Part shown: one piece after another, positions 26,114 through 37,900 of the stretch
Layout of the letters: each line of letters opens with the position of its first letter
Numbering within the stretch: the first letter of the stretch is position 1
NCBI RefSeq assembly: GCF_019734885.1
Contig: NZ_JAAXCM010000020.1
Coordinates: 1 to 64,000, forward strand
Length of the DNA stretch: 64,000 bases
DNA from: Pseudocoprococcus catus
Lineage (GTDB): Bacteria; Bacillota; Clostridia; Lachnospirales; Lachnospiraceae
Direction of reading: 5' to 3'
Translations under genes and position numbers: made by a program
The notes under the pieces: model-generated
Seen by the model: only the letters and a program-made list of their open reading frames with translations
What the model was told of the DNA's origin: nothing
The model's database searches: none

Positions 26114-29100
26114 TTAATTCTTATCCTTGATATTCCCGCTTTTGGCGTTCATAATCAGCATCTGAAGTCGGTTTTCGATGTTGGCGAAGCTGACATCCGG
26201 GTCGTAGTCCAGAGGCAGGATCTGTGCATCCGGGTACATTTCTTTCAGCCGCTTGCTGATGCCTCGGCCGACTACGTGGTTTGGCAGGCAGCCAAATGGC
26301 TGAAGGATGACAAAGGAACGGCAGCCGTCCTTGGCATGATGCAGGATTTCACCCGGGATCAGGACACCTTCACCGGCATCAAATGTGTGGTGGATGATCG
26401 GGTCGCTGGCCTTGACAAGGTCAGGCATTCGGCAGGCGGGTGTATAGAGAGGATGCTTTTTGGCAATGGCATCTGTCATATTGTGGGCCATGTCGAAAAC
26501 CTTATCTACAGTTGAAAACCAAATCTTCTTGTCTAACGGTTTCTTTAATTTATATTCTTTAATCTGCGCATCCAGATAGAAATAGGACTTCTGGATGACG
26601 TCTGTCATGTGGGCTTCAATGATCTCGAAGCCGTTATGTTCCAGATAATCTTCAATATCGTGGTTGGCACCCGGATGAAAGTTCAGCAGGTATTCACCGA
26701 CAATGAGAACCCGCGGACGGCGGTTGGTGCGGTCGTATTCTACCCGGTTCATCAGGTCGATGGCCTTCATGAAGCCTTTTTTCAGACCGCTGATGCCGTG
26801 AAGCTCAAGGCCTTCCACAACGGCATCCATACCTTCTTCAAAGGCTCGGTTGGCACTTCCGGCCACCTTTTCATAAGGTCGGATTTTGCGCAGCAGTTCT
26901 TCCAGTACGTCAATCACAGGCAGAGCAAAAGCCAGACGGATGGCGGAACCCAGGCTCATTCGGAAGCCGGGATGCATATTGTGGTAGTCTACATCATCGT
27001 TGGTGAGAATCGGCACATCACGGAATCCGGCATCATCAAGAGCTTTGCGAAGAAGGGCACTGTAATGGGTCAGACGACAGTCGCCGATATATTTGCCCAT
27101 ACCGATGGCTACTTCTTTGCCGTCGTATTTGCCGCTCTTTAATGCAGCCAGTGCTTCACCGATTACGATCTGGCAAGGGAAACAGATATCGTTGTGAACA
27201 TACTGCTTTCCAAGGAGGATGGCTTCTTCACGGCCGATTTCCAGCGGTTCTGCCTGAATATGCTGTCCCCGCATGGCGGCTGACATGATCCGACAGAAAG
27301 CATGGGAGGTATTCGGAACCAGGACAATCTTTTTGCGGCGGTCTTCCTTTGTAAATTTCACCGGATAAGGGTCTTCCAGCGGATGGATATCCAGTTTCGG
27401 ATGAACGGCATGATTCATGCTGACAGTTTCCGTAAAGGAGCGGACACGGATACGCAGCGGCCCCTGAATATCACTTTCATCCAGTTTCAGAACCAGCGGT
27501 GTCTTGCCGGAAATCTCCTTCATCAGGCGGATGATTTCATCAGAAAGATAAGCATCATGGCCGCAGCCGAAGCTGACAATCTGCACATATTCCAAATGTG
27601 GATTTCTGGCAGCCAGAATAGCAGTGGACAGCATGCGGGCATGATAATTATTGACAATATCCAGCCGGCTCATGCTCAGATCCACATGGTCGGCTTCCTC
27701 CAGAGAATCTGCCGTCAGCACCGGAATGCCGAGACTTGTAAACATTTCCGGAAGGTCATGGTTCACAAGGGCATCGTTCTGATATGGCCTTGAGGCCAGA
27801 ACAACGGCATAGCTGCCATTGGCAGTGACTTCGTCAAGAACAGCTTTTCCTGCCCGATGCATTTCATCGTGGAACTGTTTTTCAGCGTCATCGGCGGCTG
27901 CGATGGCTTGCCTGGTTTCTGCCGGGGAAATGCCGAAAGTCTTCTCCATATAGCCGGTGAGCTGACAGTTTCTGTCCTCACTCCTGTACCAGTGGAAAAG
28001 CGGTGCGTCAAAGGGTATATGCCAACGCTTCTCCGGGTTATCGGAGTTGCGGATGACAATCGGATAGCCTTTGACAATGGCACACATAGATTCGCTGGTG
28101 CTCTCTGTATTTTCAGAGGTTACTGTTGTGATGGATGGCATGAAAATACGATCCACACCTTTTTTCGCCAGATTGCGGAGGTGTCCGTGCACCAGTTTAG
28201 CAGGGAAGCAGACGGTATCGGAAGTGACCGCAGACAGTCCGTCTTCGTAAATTTTGCGTGTGCTCAGATCGGACAATTGAATCTTAAATCCCAGAGCACG
28301 CCAGAAGGTGGTCCAGAATGGCATGGTTTCCCAATAGGAAAGCACCCGGGGCAGACCGATGGTGATGTCACGTTCTTTAGCAGCTTTCGGATAAGGGTAG
28401 TCTTTAAACAGCAGTTCCTGTCGAAGTTTGAAAAGATTTGGTGTCTGTTCACGGGATTTCTTGGCATCTGCAAGCTGCTGTCGGACAGAAGCATCCTTCG
28501 GATCACCGAGGATTTCGCCGCGTTCGCACCGGTTGTTGGTTACCCAGGAATTGCCGTTGGAAAAACGGACAATGGTTCGTTTACAATGGTTGGCACAGAA
28601 GGGACAAGGGGCGTTGGCTTCCTGTGTATAGGAAAAATCAGCCACACCGTCAATGCCGATAAATGTTTTGGCCGGGTGGTTCTGCTCGAAACGCTCTTTG
28701 GTAATAAGGGCAGCGCCGATGGCACCCATGATGCCGGGATAAGGGGCACGGATGACTTCACGGCCGGTGTACTGCTCAAGGGCACGAAGTACGGCATCAT
28801 TTCTGAATGTACCGCCCTGGACAACAATCTTGTTCCCCAGACTGTCCAAATTGGAGATTCGGATAACCTTTGTAAAAACATTTTCAATGATGGAACGGCA
28901 CAGGCCGGCCATAATATCTGCGGATTGTTTGCCGTTTCGCTGCTCCGTGACAATGCTGCTGTTCATGAAAACCGTACAGCGGCTGCCAAGGGAAGCGGGG
29001 TGGTCGGATGAAAAAGCAGCATCAGCGATTTCTTCCACCGGAATATGTAAAGATGAAGCAAAGTTTTCAAGGAAGGAGCCGCAGCCTGAGGAGCAGGCTT

Positions 29101-30505
29101 CGTTGACAACAATATTGGTGATAATGCCGTTGTCGATCCAGATGGCTTTCATATCCTGGCCGCCGATATCAAGGATAAATGTGGCATCTTTGATATACTT
29201 GTCCGCAGCCCGGGCGTGGGCAACGGTTTCCACCACATGGCATTCTGTGCTGAAAGCCTTTGAGAAAAGCAGCTCTCCGTAGCCTGTGGTACCTGCGGCA
29301 ATGATATCCAGTTTGGCACCAGCCTTTTCGTAGCGGTCATGGATGGTCAGTAGGGCTGTCCTGGCAACTGTCAGCGGGTCCCCTTCATTTGGTGCATAAA
29401 ATGAATCAAGAATATTCTCATTCTCATCCATCAGTACAAATTTCGTGGTGGTACTGCCGGAATCAATGCCAAGATAAGCATGGACAGTTTCACCTTTCTT
29501 TGGTACATAAGGTGTAAATTCCGGAAGCTGATGGCGTTTATTGAATGCACGGTGTTCCTCTTCGGATTCGAAAAAACGTGGACCGTCGGCAGAGGCCTGC
29601 AAATGGGCACGAAGCTTCGGATTGTCCAACAGTTCAAGGTAGTGCTTTGGCGCATACCATGAAGAATTGCCTGCAAACATACCGTCTAGAGAAAGGGCTG
29701 CACCATAGGCAATCATAATCTCAGGATGGGACGGGCGCAGCGTTTCTTCCGGTGTCAGGCCAAGCCTTTCAGCAAAAACATTGACCAGTGTCGGATTGAA
29801 GGTCAAAGGACCGCCTTCAAAAACAACAGGCTTCTGGATGTCCAGACCTTGAGCAAGACCGCCGATGGTCTGCTTGGCAATGGCGTGGAAGGAGGACAGC
29901 GCCAGGTCCTGACGGGAAATACCCTGATTCAGCAGTGGCTGGATATCTGTCTTGGCATAAACACCACAGCGGCCGGAAATATCATAAATGCAGCTGCCCT
30001 GGGAAGCCAGTTCGTTGAATTCTTCCACAGGCACCTTTAATATAGAAGCAATCTCATCAATGAAAGCACCTGTACCGCCGGCACAGCTGCCGTTCATACG
30101 CATATCAGCTACATTCAGTGTCTGGGTGGCCGGATCACGGCGGAAGAAGATCATCTTCGCATCCTGACCGCCCAGTTCGATGGCAGTACCTACATCGGCA
30201 TATTCCTTCTGCAAGGCGATGGAGTTGGCCACAACCTCCTGAATATAGCAGCAGCCAAGGGCTTCGGCCAGATGCTTGGCACCGGAGCCTGTCAGGGCCA
30301 GACGGATACGGGCATTTGGAAAGTTGCTCTCCAAAAAGGTCAGGGCATTCTGAAGGCTCTGAGCCTGTGCGGCATTGTGACGTTTATAATTGGATAATAA
30401 AATTTCATGCTTTTCAGGATCAATGGCCACAATTTTGGTGGTTGTGGAACCGACATCAATACCCACGAAAAGCTGTGTATCTTTGGTATTGTTTGAATTT
30501 GTCAT
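26114..30505 (-). CDS. Fused 2-hydroxyacyl-CoA dehydratase activase and double-cubane-type reductase protein
   Basis: A 1463-residue protein. Seen: two BcrAD/BadFG-type ATPase domains (VGIDVGSTTTKIVAID with CAGGTGAF; GIDSGSTTTKFVLMD with CSSGCGSF). These are followed by a DUF2229 region with CPFCANHCK, and a C-terminal HgdB-like part with FGCGHDAYLSDE, CFPCQI and FGCLPNHVVG cysteines. Such fusions couple ATP hydrolysis to low-potential electron transfer through Fe-S clusters. Its substrate is unknown. The ATG at 30505 follows AGGAGT; it starts 10 nt after the marR stop, so both form an operon. Confidence 0.9.
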   Translation of the reverse strand: MTNSNNTKDTQLFVGIDVGSTTTKIVAIDPEKHEILLSNYKRHNAAQAQSLQNALTFLESNFPNARIRLALTGSGAKHLAEALGCCYIQEVVANSIALQKEYADVGTAIELGGQDAKMIFFRRDPATQTLNVADMRMNGSCAGGTGAFIDEIASILKVPVEEFNELASQGSCIYDISGRCGVYAKTDIQPLLNQGISRQDLALSSFHAIAKQTIGGLAQGLDIQKPVVFEGGPLTFNPTLVNVFAERLGLTPEETLRPSHPEIMIAYGAALSLDGMFAGNSSWYAPKHYLELLDNPKLRAHLQASADGPRFFESEEEHRAFNKRHQLPEFTPYVPKKGETVHAYLGIDSGSTTTKFVLMDENENILDSFYAPNEGDPLTVARTALLTIHDRYEKAGAKLDIIAAGTTGYGELLFSKAFSTECHVVETVAHARAADKYIKDATFILDIGGQDMKAIWIDNGIITNIVVNEACSSGCGSFLENFASSLHIPVEEIADAAFSSDHPASLGSRCTVFMNSSIVTEQRNGKQSADIMAGLCRSIIENVFTKVIRISNLDSLGNKIVVQGGTFRNDAVLRALEQYTGREVIRAPYPGIMGAIGAALITKERFEQNHPAKTFIGIDGVADFSYTQEANAPCPFCANHCKRTIVRFSNGNSWVTNNRCERGEILGDPKDASVRQQLADAKKSREQTPNLFKLRQELLFKDYPYPKAAKERDITIGLPRVLSYWETMPFWTTFWRALGFKIQLSDLSTRKIYEDGLSAVTSDTVCFPAKLVHGHLRNLAKKGVDRIFMPSITTVTSENTESTSESMCAIVKGYPIVIRNSDNPEKRWHIPFDAPLFHWYRSEDRNCQLTGYMEKTFGISPAETRQAIAAADDAEKQFHDEMHRAGKAVLDEVTANGSYAVVLASRPYQNDALVNHDLPEMFTSLGIPVLTADSLEEADHVDLSMSRLDIVNNYHARMLSTAILAARNPHLEYVQIVSFGCGHDAYLSDEIIRLMKEISGKTPLVLKLDESDIQGPLRIRVRSFTETVSMNHAVHPKLDIHPLEDPYPVKFTKEDRRKKIVLVPNTSHAFCRIMSAAMRGQHIQAEPLEIGREEAILLGKQYVHNDICFPCQIVIGEALAALKSGKYDGKEVAIGMGKYIGDCRLTHYSALLRKALDDAGFRDVPILTNDDVDYHNMHPGFRMSLGSAIRLAFALPVIDVLEELLRKIRPYEKVAGSANRAFEEGMDAVVEGLELHGISGLKKGFMKAIDLMNRVEYDRTNRRPRVLIVGEYLLNFHPGANHDIEDYLEHNGFEIIEAHMTDVIQKSYFYLDAQIKEYKLKKPLDKKIWFSTVDKVFDMAHNMTDAIAKKHPLYTPACRMPDLVKASDPIIHHTFDAGEGVLIPGEILHHAKDGCRSFVILQPFGCLPNHVVGRGISKRLKEMYPDAQILPLDYDPDVSFANIENRLQMLIMNAKSGNIKDKN

Positions 30506-30515
30506 GGTGTGACTC

Positions 30516-30983
30516 CTATATATTCTCAAGATTCATTTTTGAGTCCCGGTTCGGAATGAAATTCTGCTGAACGCGCCTCAGCAGTGTGAGTAAAATCTTC
30601 TTCTCATCTTCGGAAAGACCTTCTGACATATGGTCAAAGACACATACCATATGGGATTCTGCTTCCTGACAGATGCTCTCTCCTGCTGTGGTCAGTGCGA
30701 CAATTTTTATACGTTTGTCATCAACACTTTGGGTGCAGGTGACAAAATCTTTCTTCTGCAGCCGCTGAACCAGACCGACGGTGGTGGACTGGCCAATCTG
30801 CAGCTGGCGTTCAAGTTCTTTGAGTGTAAGTGCGTGTGTGCCGCCGGGGGCATGGTTCAGTGCCTGGAGCAGATAGATCTGAGAAACTGTCAGGTCCATT
30901 TCACGAAGCTTGTTGTTGGCTTCTTTCTCCATAGCACAGTGGATATGCCGGATAAGCGGGGCACATTGTTCTGTATAAGTCAT
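30516..30983 (-). CDS. MarR-family transcriptional regulator
   Basis: A 155-residue winged-helix regulator. Seen: the DNA-binding stretch LTLKELERQLQIGQSTTVG, and the wing with DDKRIKIVALT, as in MarR proteins. It precedes the large activase/dehydratase gene by 10 nt on the same strand and probably controls that operon. The signal it senses cannot be read from sequence. Confidence 0.92.
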   Translation of the reverse strand: MTYTEQCAPLIRHIHCAMEKEANNKLREMDLTVSQIYLLQALNHAPGGTHALTLKELERQLQIGQSTTVGLVQRLQKKDFVTCTQSVDDKRIKIVALTTAGESICQEAESHMVCVFDHMSEGLSEDEKKILLTLLRRVQQNFIPNRDSKMNLENI

Positions 30984-31006
30984 AGGATTTTCCTTTTTTC
31001 ATCGAG

Positions 31007-31197
31007 ATTGCGAAACTTCAGGGATTTTGAAAACCATCCTGATTAACCGTTCACAGCAGGCACGTTCGCACTGCCATTGCTTGGCAGCGGTACATAAGGT
31101 GCTAAAGGACACCACCTAAGTACCGGCCAGCAATGAAGCACCTGCTGCGAACGGTTAATCAGGATGGTTTATCCAAAGAGATAAGAGTTTCGCAATC
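31007..31197. mobile_element. 191-bp hairpin-type MITE-like element with 7-bp target duplication
   Basis: The direct repeat CATCGAG at 31000-31006 and 31198-31204 flanks a nearly palindromic sequence. Ends ATTGCGAAACT/AGTTTCGCAAT are followed by inner arms AAACCATCCTGATTAACC pairing with its complement (arms reach GTTC-CAGCAGG). A centre follows with ATTGCT, GCGGTAC and CACC pairings. There is no ORF. It lies in the 956-nt gap between marR and the large secreted protein, beside MITE copy 2. Confidence 0.75.
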
Positions 31198-31220
31198 CAT
31201 CGAGGATTAAATTTATATTT

Positions 31221-31364
31221 TGTAACTGTTCAGAGCCAAGCAAAATTTCAAAAAACAGGTATAAAATGCTTGCATTTTTAAGACTGTTTTTGAAATTTTA
31301 TTTGGCGGATACGCCACACCGACGAAATGCGTAGCATTTTGGAGGTTAGCTCTGAACAGTTACT
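31221..31364. mobile_element. 144-bp MITE, copy 2
   Basis: Same element as at 16646-16788: ends TGTAACTGTTCAGAGCCA and AGCTCTGAACAGTTACT, with the same internal stem. It is flanked by the direct repeat ATATTT (31215-31220 and 31365-31370). The few differences from copy 1 include changes within the right-hand terminal repeat. Confidence 0.85.
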
Positions 31365-31639
31365 ATATTTTACTATTTAGGCATAAGTAAGCATGATGAG
31401 TATAGCATTTTGGAAAGAAAAATTCAATAGCATGGCATTGATGTGGTGTCGAAAAACTGCTAAGGAATGGCAAAGAAACAAAAAAGAGAAAGATTACATA
31501 TTGATTGTAGATGTTAACATTTGTTAATATTCCGCGGGAAAAAAGTTTATTAATAAACAGACTTATTTTGTAGTCAGGGAATTCATCTGAAAAAGTGGCT
31601 GATAGTGTCGAATTTCCTTGTATTCTGCGGTTTACATCG

Positions 31640-31668
31640 TTGACAAAAAGGTAGATTTTACCTATAAT
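31640..31668 (+). promoter_or_regulatory. Consensus promoter of the large secreted-protein gene
   Basis: TTGACA (31640-31645), a 17-nt spacer and TATAAT (31663-31668): a perfect sigma-A-type match, giving a 5' leader of about 265 nt. Confidence 0.85.
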
Positions 31669-31674
31669 GAAATC

Positions 31675-31939
31675 AGAGACTAAGCTGTGAAGCTTTAGCC
31701 TTTTGTTTACCGACCCATTATTTAAGAAGGATGTCAGTGAGAGGAGAGAGGAGAACAGCAATGTCAGAAAGATTAATTAGTATCAAAATGAAGAAAGCGA
31801 GGGAGGGTGATTAAGGAAATCAAACGGGGAGGACACAAAGCAACCATAATTTTTCACTTATTTGCATAGAGTGAGTAAGTGGATGGAACCGGTGCATGGC
31901 ACTGGGATAAAATTATGACAAAAAGAAAGGAATGAAAAC
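31675..31939 (+). promoter_or_regulatory. Long leader with a 16-codon ORF and stem structures
   Basis: The leader holds a short ORF (ATG at 31761 after GAGAGGAGAAC, reading MSERLISIKMKKAREGD and a stop). Next comes GACACAAAGC near 31833. Then nested pairings CCAT/ATGG with CACTTA/TAAGTG, and a final stem CCGGTGC-ATG-GCACTGG. GACRCAAAGC recalls the conserved core of c-di-GMP-I (GEMM) riboswitches, but the rest of that consensus is weak here. I see no other gene in the gap. Confidence 0.4.
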
Positions 31940-34900
31940 ATGAAACAAGGATTTAAGAGAATTGTTTCTATGGCGCTTATTGCATCCATGATCGCCACAA
32001 TGGCTCCTTCTACAGCATGGGCAGCCAGTGTGGATAATACAGATGCAGCGCAGGTTGAAGCTCAGACAGCCGCAGATGAAGAAGTGGTACCTGCTGCAGA
32101 ATCAGCAGCAGAAACTGAAGCGGTTGAAGTTCAGACAGAGACAGAACCTGCAGCGACAGAAGAAACAGAAGCTCAGACAGCGACAGAAGAAACAGAAGCT
32201 CAGACAGCGACAGAAGAAACAGAAATTCAGACAGAGACAGAGACGCCGGTTTATTCAATTGGTGATATCAACATTAATTTCCAGGGTGCCAATGCAGCTG
32301 TTGCAGAACAGATGACAAAGGACGTGGAAATTGATGAATCTGATCCTGCTATCCAGAGTCTGAGAAAAGCACTGGAAGAGGTTGAGATTGTTGGCGGCGA
32401 AGCCGGCACAGAATCCAATGAATCTAACATCAGCACAGCAGACCTGTATGAAGCAGATGAAGCAGATGAACAGGCTGAAACCAAGAAGCTGACAGAAGAC
32501 CAGATTAATACAGTTGTTGGTATGTATCAACAGTATCTGGATCAGTGGTCAGCCAATGCCAATGTACTCGGTGTTCAGAATCCGTACTTTCTCAATTTTA
32601 ATGATGATAATAAGGATGGACTTGGTATTCTTGGTGAGATGCTGGCATTAGATGGCGCATCTGTACAGGATGTCAGAGATGGCAAATATAGCTATAATGA
32701 TCTTACCGGCATGATTCTTAATTTCATGTATGGTGACAAGCTTGGCATTAACTATTATGGTGATGATGTTATCCAGGCAAGAAAAGATGCACTTGCTGCT
32801 GTAGATGCATCCGGTGCACAGACAAAAGCTCAGAAGCTCCTTGTTCTGAATGACTGGCTGGCTCATGAGAATACATTCGATATGTCTTATATCATGAACT
32901 CTGGTAAATCTGACGATGAGAAGCCGATGGTTGCTGAAAAACCTCAGAAAGAAGAACATGAAGACGATGTATATAATACAATTTACAGTGTCTACAAGCC
33001 TCAAATTGAGCAGAACTTCCATGATTCAGTATATGCGGGGATCGAAGATTCTCTGCGTCAACAGTTTTATGAACAGGCTATTCAGCAGGCTGCTTATAAG
33101 CAGGCGTTGAATAAAGAAGAGAGTGAAGCTACAGACGAAGAGAGACAGGCAGCACAGGAGAAAGCAGAAGCTTATGTAAAAGAAAATAAAGATGCAATTG
33201 ACAAAGACCCGGATGGATTTGCAAGAAAGGCTTATGGCGCTGAAGCTGCTGATCAGATGAAAGAGCAGGCAGATGCTTTTATTAAGAGCGCCGAAACAGA
33301 TGGTGTTGAAGTTAACGGTGTAACTATGACTGTAGAACAGTTGACACAGCAAGAGTTGCAGAGTACAGACAAGAAAGTTCAATTAGAGGATGGCAAGATG
33401 TATACTTACCAGGAAGCTATTGAAGAATCTACCAAGACAGCTGCAACTAAGCTGACAACAGGTATTCTTAATTATTGGGAAGGAACTCAGTTTGGTGTGT
33501 TTGGTAAGGGTACATCCGTATGTCTTGGCTATTCAAAAGCTTTCTCATATCTTGTACAGTGCCTGGACAAAAAGATCTATCTGATTGATCCTGATAAGAC
33601 AGATGCGTATGACAGTAAGAAAACAGTGACAGCAGATGATGGATCTACATCTGAAGTATGTGATAACTGGAAGACTTCCAAGGAACTGTATTATACAGAT
33701 GGCGCATTGGATATATCCAAGAATTACACCGTTGACCTTGTAAAGATCCATTTCAGTTCAGATGTTACAATGTATGGTGAAGAACAGGAAGGTTTTGGTT
33801 CCGATCATTACTGGAATGCTGTAAAACTTGAAAATGATAAGTGGTATTATATTGACTCATGTTACACAGATGTTTATACAGAAGTTATGAGCCGTGACCG
33901 TGTTGAGACAGATGGCGATATGAACCATGGTTTCTTTATGTTCAGCCAGACAAGTACAGAAAGTTTATATAAGGGTAATTATGAAAGCATCACATCTCTG
34001 TATACAAGTGCTGCAACGGATCAGTCCTATGAAGATGCTTGGATGTCTCGTGCAGCAAGTAATGTTTACTACAAAGGTGGATATGCCTACTATCTGTATG
34101 ATTCTACTGGTTTATTCTCAAGAACAAGCTTGAGTCAGAACCAGAAAGCGTCAGAATATAAACTGGTTCGTCATAATTTGGCAAATGATGATTTGGCAAA
34201 AGACAGTGACGGCAATGTGGCTGGTGAGAGTGATTATGAAACACTGATTAACTTCACAGATAAAGAAAATGACAATGATACATTTGTTAGTGTTCTCAAA
34301 GACGGTAAGATGGAGAAGAGTGATCTGCTGACTAAACTGTATGCACAGTTTTTAGATGAACAGAGCGCTTATCCAGCCATTGACCTGACAGCAGCTCTGG
34401 CTGACAATGGTAAGCTTTACTTCAACGTATCCAATGACATTGTTTCCTATGATCCTGCAGATGGTTCTGTAGCTGTTGTAAAAGAATACAATGAAGTTTT
34501 TGCAAAACGAGATAAGACAAAACTGTTTGGTGGTATGGCTTTCTCAACAACAGATAAAGACAATGCTGTCTTTACGGTAACCAATCACCCAATTGCCGGT
34601 CTGACAATCAAAGATGGCAAGATGATTGTTTCTATTGCAACAAACTTTGCATTTATTTCCGGTAAGAGCAGTGTAACAGATCATACTAACTATGGTTATT
34701 CATTTGAGGAAACAGATTATAATTCAGGTTATACCAATTATAAGTACTATCAGCAGATTATGGGTAACCAGACAAATGATAACGATGAATTCATGTGGTC
34801 TGCGAACTTTGTAGATACTGTTGATATGGATACTTTAACAGGTACTTCTCATAATTATGAAGAAGTTTCTGTACCAGCTTTCTGCGGACGTAATGCGTTC

Positions 34901-37900
34901 ACAGAAGAACGTTGTACAGATTGTGGCCTGATCAAAGATGGTACACGTGTAGAAGAAGAAGGTACTGCACATGATCATCATTTCATCAAGTTCCATGAAG
35001 TTTATTATACAAAAGACAGTAGTGGCAAGTGGAACGAAGCAGATAACTATGTTTGCCCAGAGTGTGGTTTAGGTATCTCAGAACCTGTAGAGCCTAACGA
35101 AAAGTATGCGACTGAACAGTTAAAAAAGAATTATAAGAAGAAGAAAGCCCTCTGGGATGAGGCACAGAAGAATGCAGCTGAAGGTCATGCTTACACAGCA
35201 ACAGATGCGAAGTGGAGTGATGACGATTCAACTGTTACATTCCAGAAACTGGAATGTACAACATGTAAAGCACAGATCAACAAGAGAGATTGCCTGCTTG
35301 AATCCGATGACACAAACAAAGCCAACAGAGAGTTTATTAATAAAACTTTAGACGAAGCAGTAACAGTTAAAGCTGAACTTGTTGGCCACACTGGTACATG
35401 TGATCAGGGGGTAACATCTACTTACAAAGCAACAGGCAAGACAGATGATGGTTACAGATATACTGCAACTGATAAGAAGACATCTGACGCAGGTCAGCAT
35501 CAGTACACCGGTACATGGACATGGGCTGAAAAAAAAGATGATGCTGGTAACGTAACTGGTTACACAGCAACTGTCGCTGATGTGAAGTGTACAGTTTGTG
35601 GCGATGTAGCCAAAGAAGACCAGATCAAAGTAGAAGTTGCTAAGGATACAGAAAATTCCAAAGCAGCAACATGTACAGAAGCTGGTAAAGATGTTTATAC
35701 AGCAACAGCGACAGTTACAGATGCTGATGGTAAGGAAATCGGTACATTAACAGCAGATCCAAAAGAAGTTGATTTACCGGCACTTGAACATAAGTATGGT
35801 GAACCAGTATGGTCAGACTGGGAAGAAAAGGATGGCAGCTGGACAACAACAGCAACGTTCACATGTGCAAATGATAAGAATCATGTAGAGACACCAGAAG
35901 TCAAAGTAACATCAGAAACAACAGATGCAACATGTACAAAAGCAGGAACTGTGACATATACAGCAACAACAGAATTTGGTGGTAAGACTTATACAAATCC
36001 AAATCCGAAGGTTGTAGAAGGACAGGCACTTAGTCATAAGTATGGTAAACCAACATGGAAATGGGATGGCTATACAAAAGCCACTGCAACATTTAAGTGT
36101 GAACGTGGTGATGATACTCAGACTGTAGAAGCAACTATCACATCTAAAACAACAGATGCAAAATGTGAAGTCGCAGGTGAGACAGTTTATACAGCCACAG
36201 TGACATTTGATGGCAAAGAGTACACAGATACTCAGAAAGAAGAAATTAAAGCACTTGGTCATAAGTATGAACTGACATGGTCTCCATGGGAAGAGAAAGA
36301 CGGTAAGTGGACAACAACAGCAACATTTACATGTGCAAATGATAAGACAGATGTACAGACACCTGAGGTTAAGGTAGCAGAAACTTCTGATAAACCAACA
36401 TGTGAAGAAGATAGCGTTGTCACATATACAGCATCAACAGAGTTTAAAGGCCAGACTTACACAAATCCTGAGAAGAAGACAGTAACTGTTAAGGCTCAGG
36501 GACATGATTATCAGCCAGTTGTAACAAAGAAAGCGACAACAGCAAATGATGGTACAATTGCTTACACATGTTCAAGATGTAACAAGGTTGAAAAAACAGA
36601 GACAATTTCTCATCCAAAGACAATTGCTCTGGAAGCAACAACTTACACTTACACTGGACAGGAAATTAAGCCTGCAGTAACAGTGGCAGCAGCAGATGGT
36701 ACAACAATTGCGGCTGACAAGAACTACACAGTTTCCTATCCAACAGCAAAGAATGTTGGTAAGTATACAGTGAAAGTAACTTTCACAGGTGATTACTATG
36801 AAGGTTCTGTAGAAAAAACATTCGAAATTACAAAAGCAACAGTTGCTATGAAGTATACAAATGAAAGTGTTGTAGTTGATTACACTGCAAAGGGTACTGT
36901 TGATAATGCACTGGTGACAGAAGCATCAGCAGATAGTATCGCATATACTTCAAGTAATGAAAAGGTAGCAAGAGTTGCTGAAGACGGTACAGTTTCTATC
37001 ATTGGTTACGGTACAGTTACAATTACAGCAAAAGTTGGCGGTGATGCAAACTACAATGATGCATCTGCACAGTACACATTAAAGATCAATCCACTGGCAA
37101 CACCAGAACTGCCGACAGTTTCAAACGGAACAAATGGCGTTAACATTTCCTGGCCAGCTGTAGAAGGTGCTGAGAAATACCGTGTATTCAGAAAGACATC
37201 TTCTAGCGGATGGGATGCAGTTGGTGTGACAGCAGATACAAGCATCGTAGATAAAGGTGCTAAGAGCGGCACTGAATATGCATATGTTGTTCGCTGCTAC
37301 AATGATTACAATGTTTACACAAGTAACTACGATAAGAATGGTGTTAAGTTTATCTGCCTGAACGCAGGTAAGATTACATCTGCTGAAAATGGCAATGGTC
37401 AGGTGACACTTAAGTGGAACCAGGTATCCGGAGCAGATGGTTACTATGTATATCGTAAAGAGTATGGTGGCAGCTACAAACAGATTGCAACTGTAAAGGG
37501 TGAGAAGAATGTATCTTACACAGATAAGGATGCAACGCTTACAAGCAGTACGGTTTATGTTTATGCAGTAAGACCTTACTGTGGTGACACAATGGGTTCA
37601 TTTACTGGTAGATGCAATACGTATCTTTCAACAGGTGTGATCACTTCCCTGTCTCATACAGGTAATGCAATTGCAGTTAAGTGGGATGCGATTGATGGCG
37701 CAGAAGGTTACTATGTATACCGTAAGGAATATGGTGGTACCTATAAGCAGATTGCCAAAGTAGAAGGACATGATACTTTAACTTATTCAGATCCATCAAG
37801 CTCCTTCAAGAGCGGTACAACATATGTATACGCAATCAGAGGTTATAACGGCGGATCAAGAGGCTGGTTTGCAGGTAAGTGTGTAAACTATCTTGCATCT

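Noticed and set aside
26276-30570. Multiple long plus-strand ORFs over the fused activase/dehydratase gene
   Set aside because: All are antisense to a continuous 1463-residue coding region with conserved cysteine and ATPase motifs.
31363-31761. A 132-codon minus-strand ORF upstream of the giant secreted protein
   Set aside because: It overlaps a perfect plus-strand promoter, has no ribosome binding site, and its composition is low-complexity Ser/Leu/Phe.
32150-32240. Short tandem repeat as a CRISPR array
   Set aside because: It is an in-frame Glu/Thr-rich repeat inside the secreted protein gene, with no spacers.
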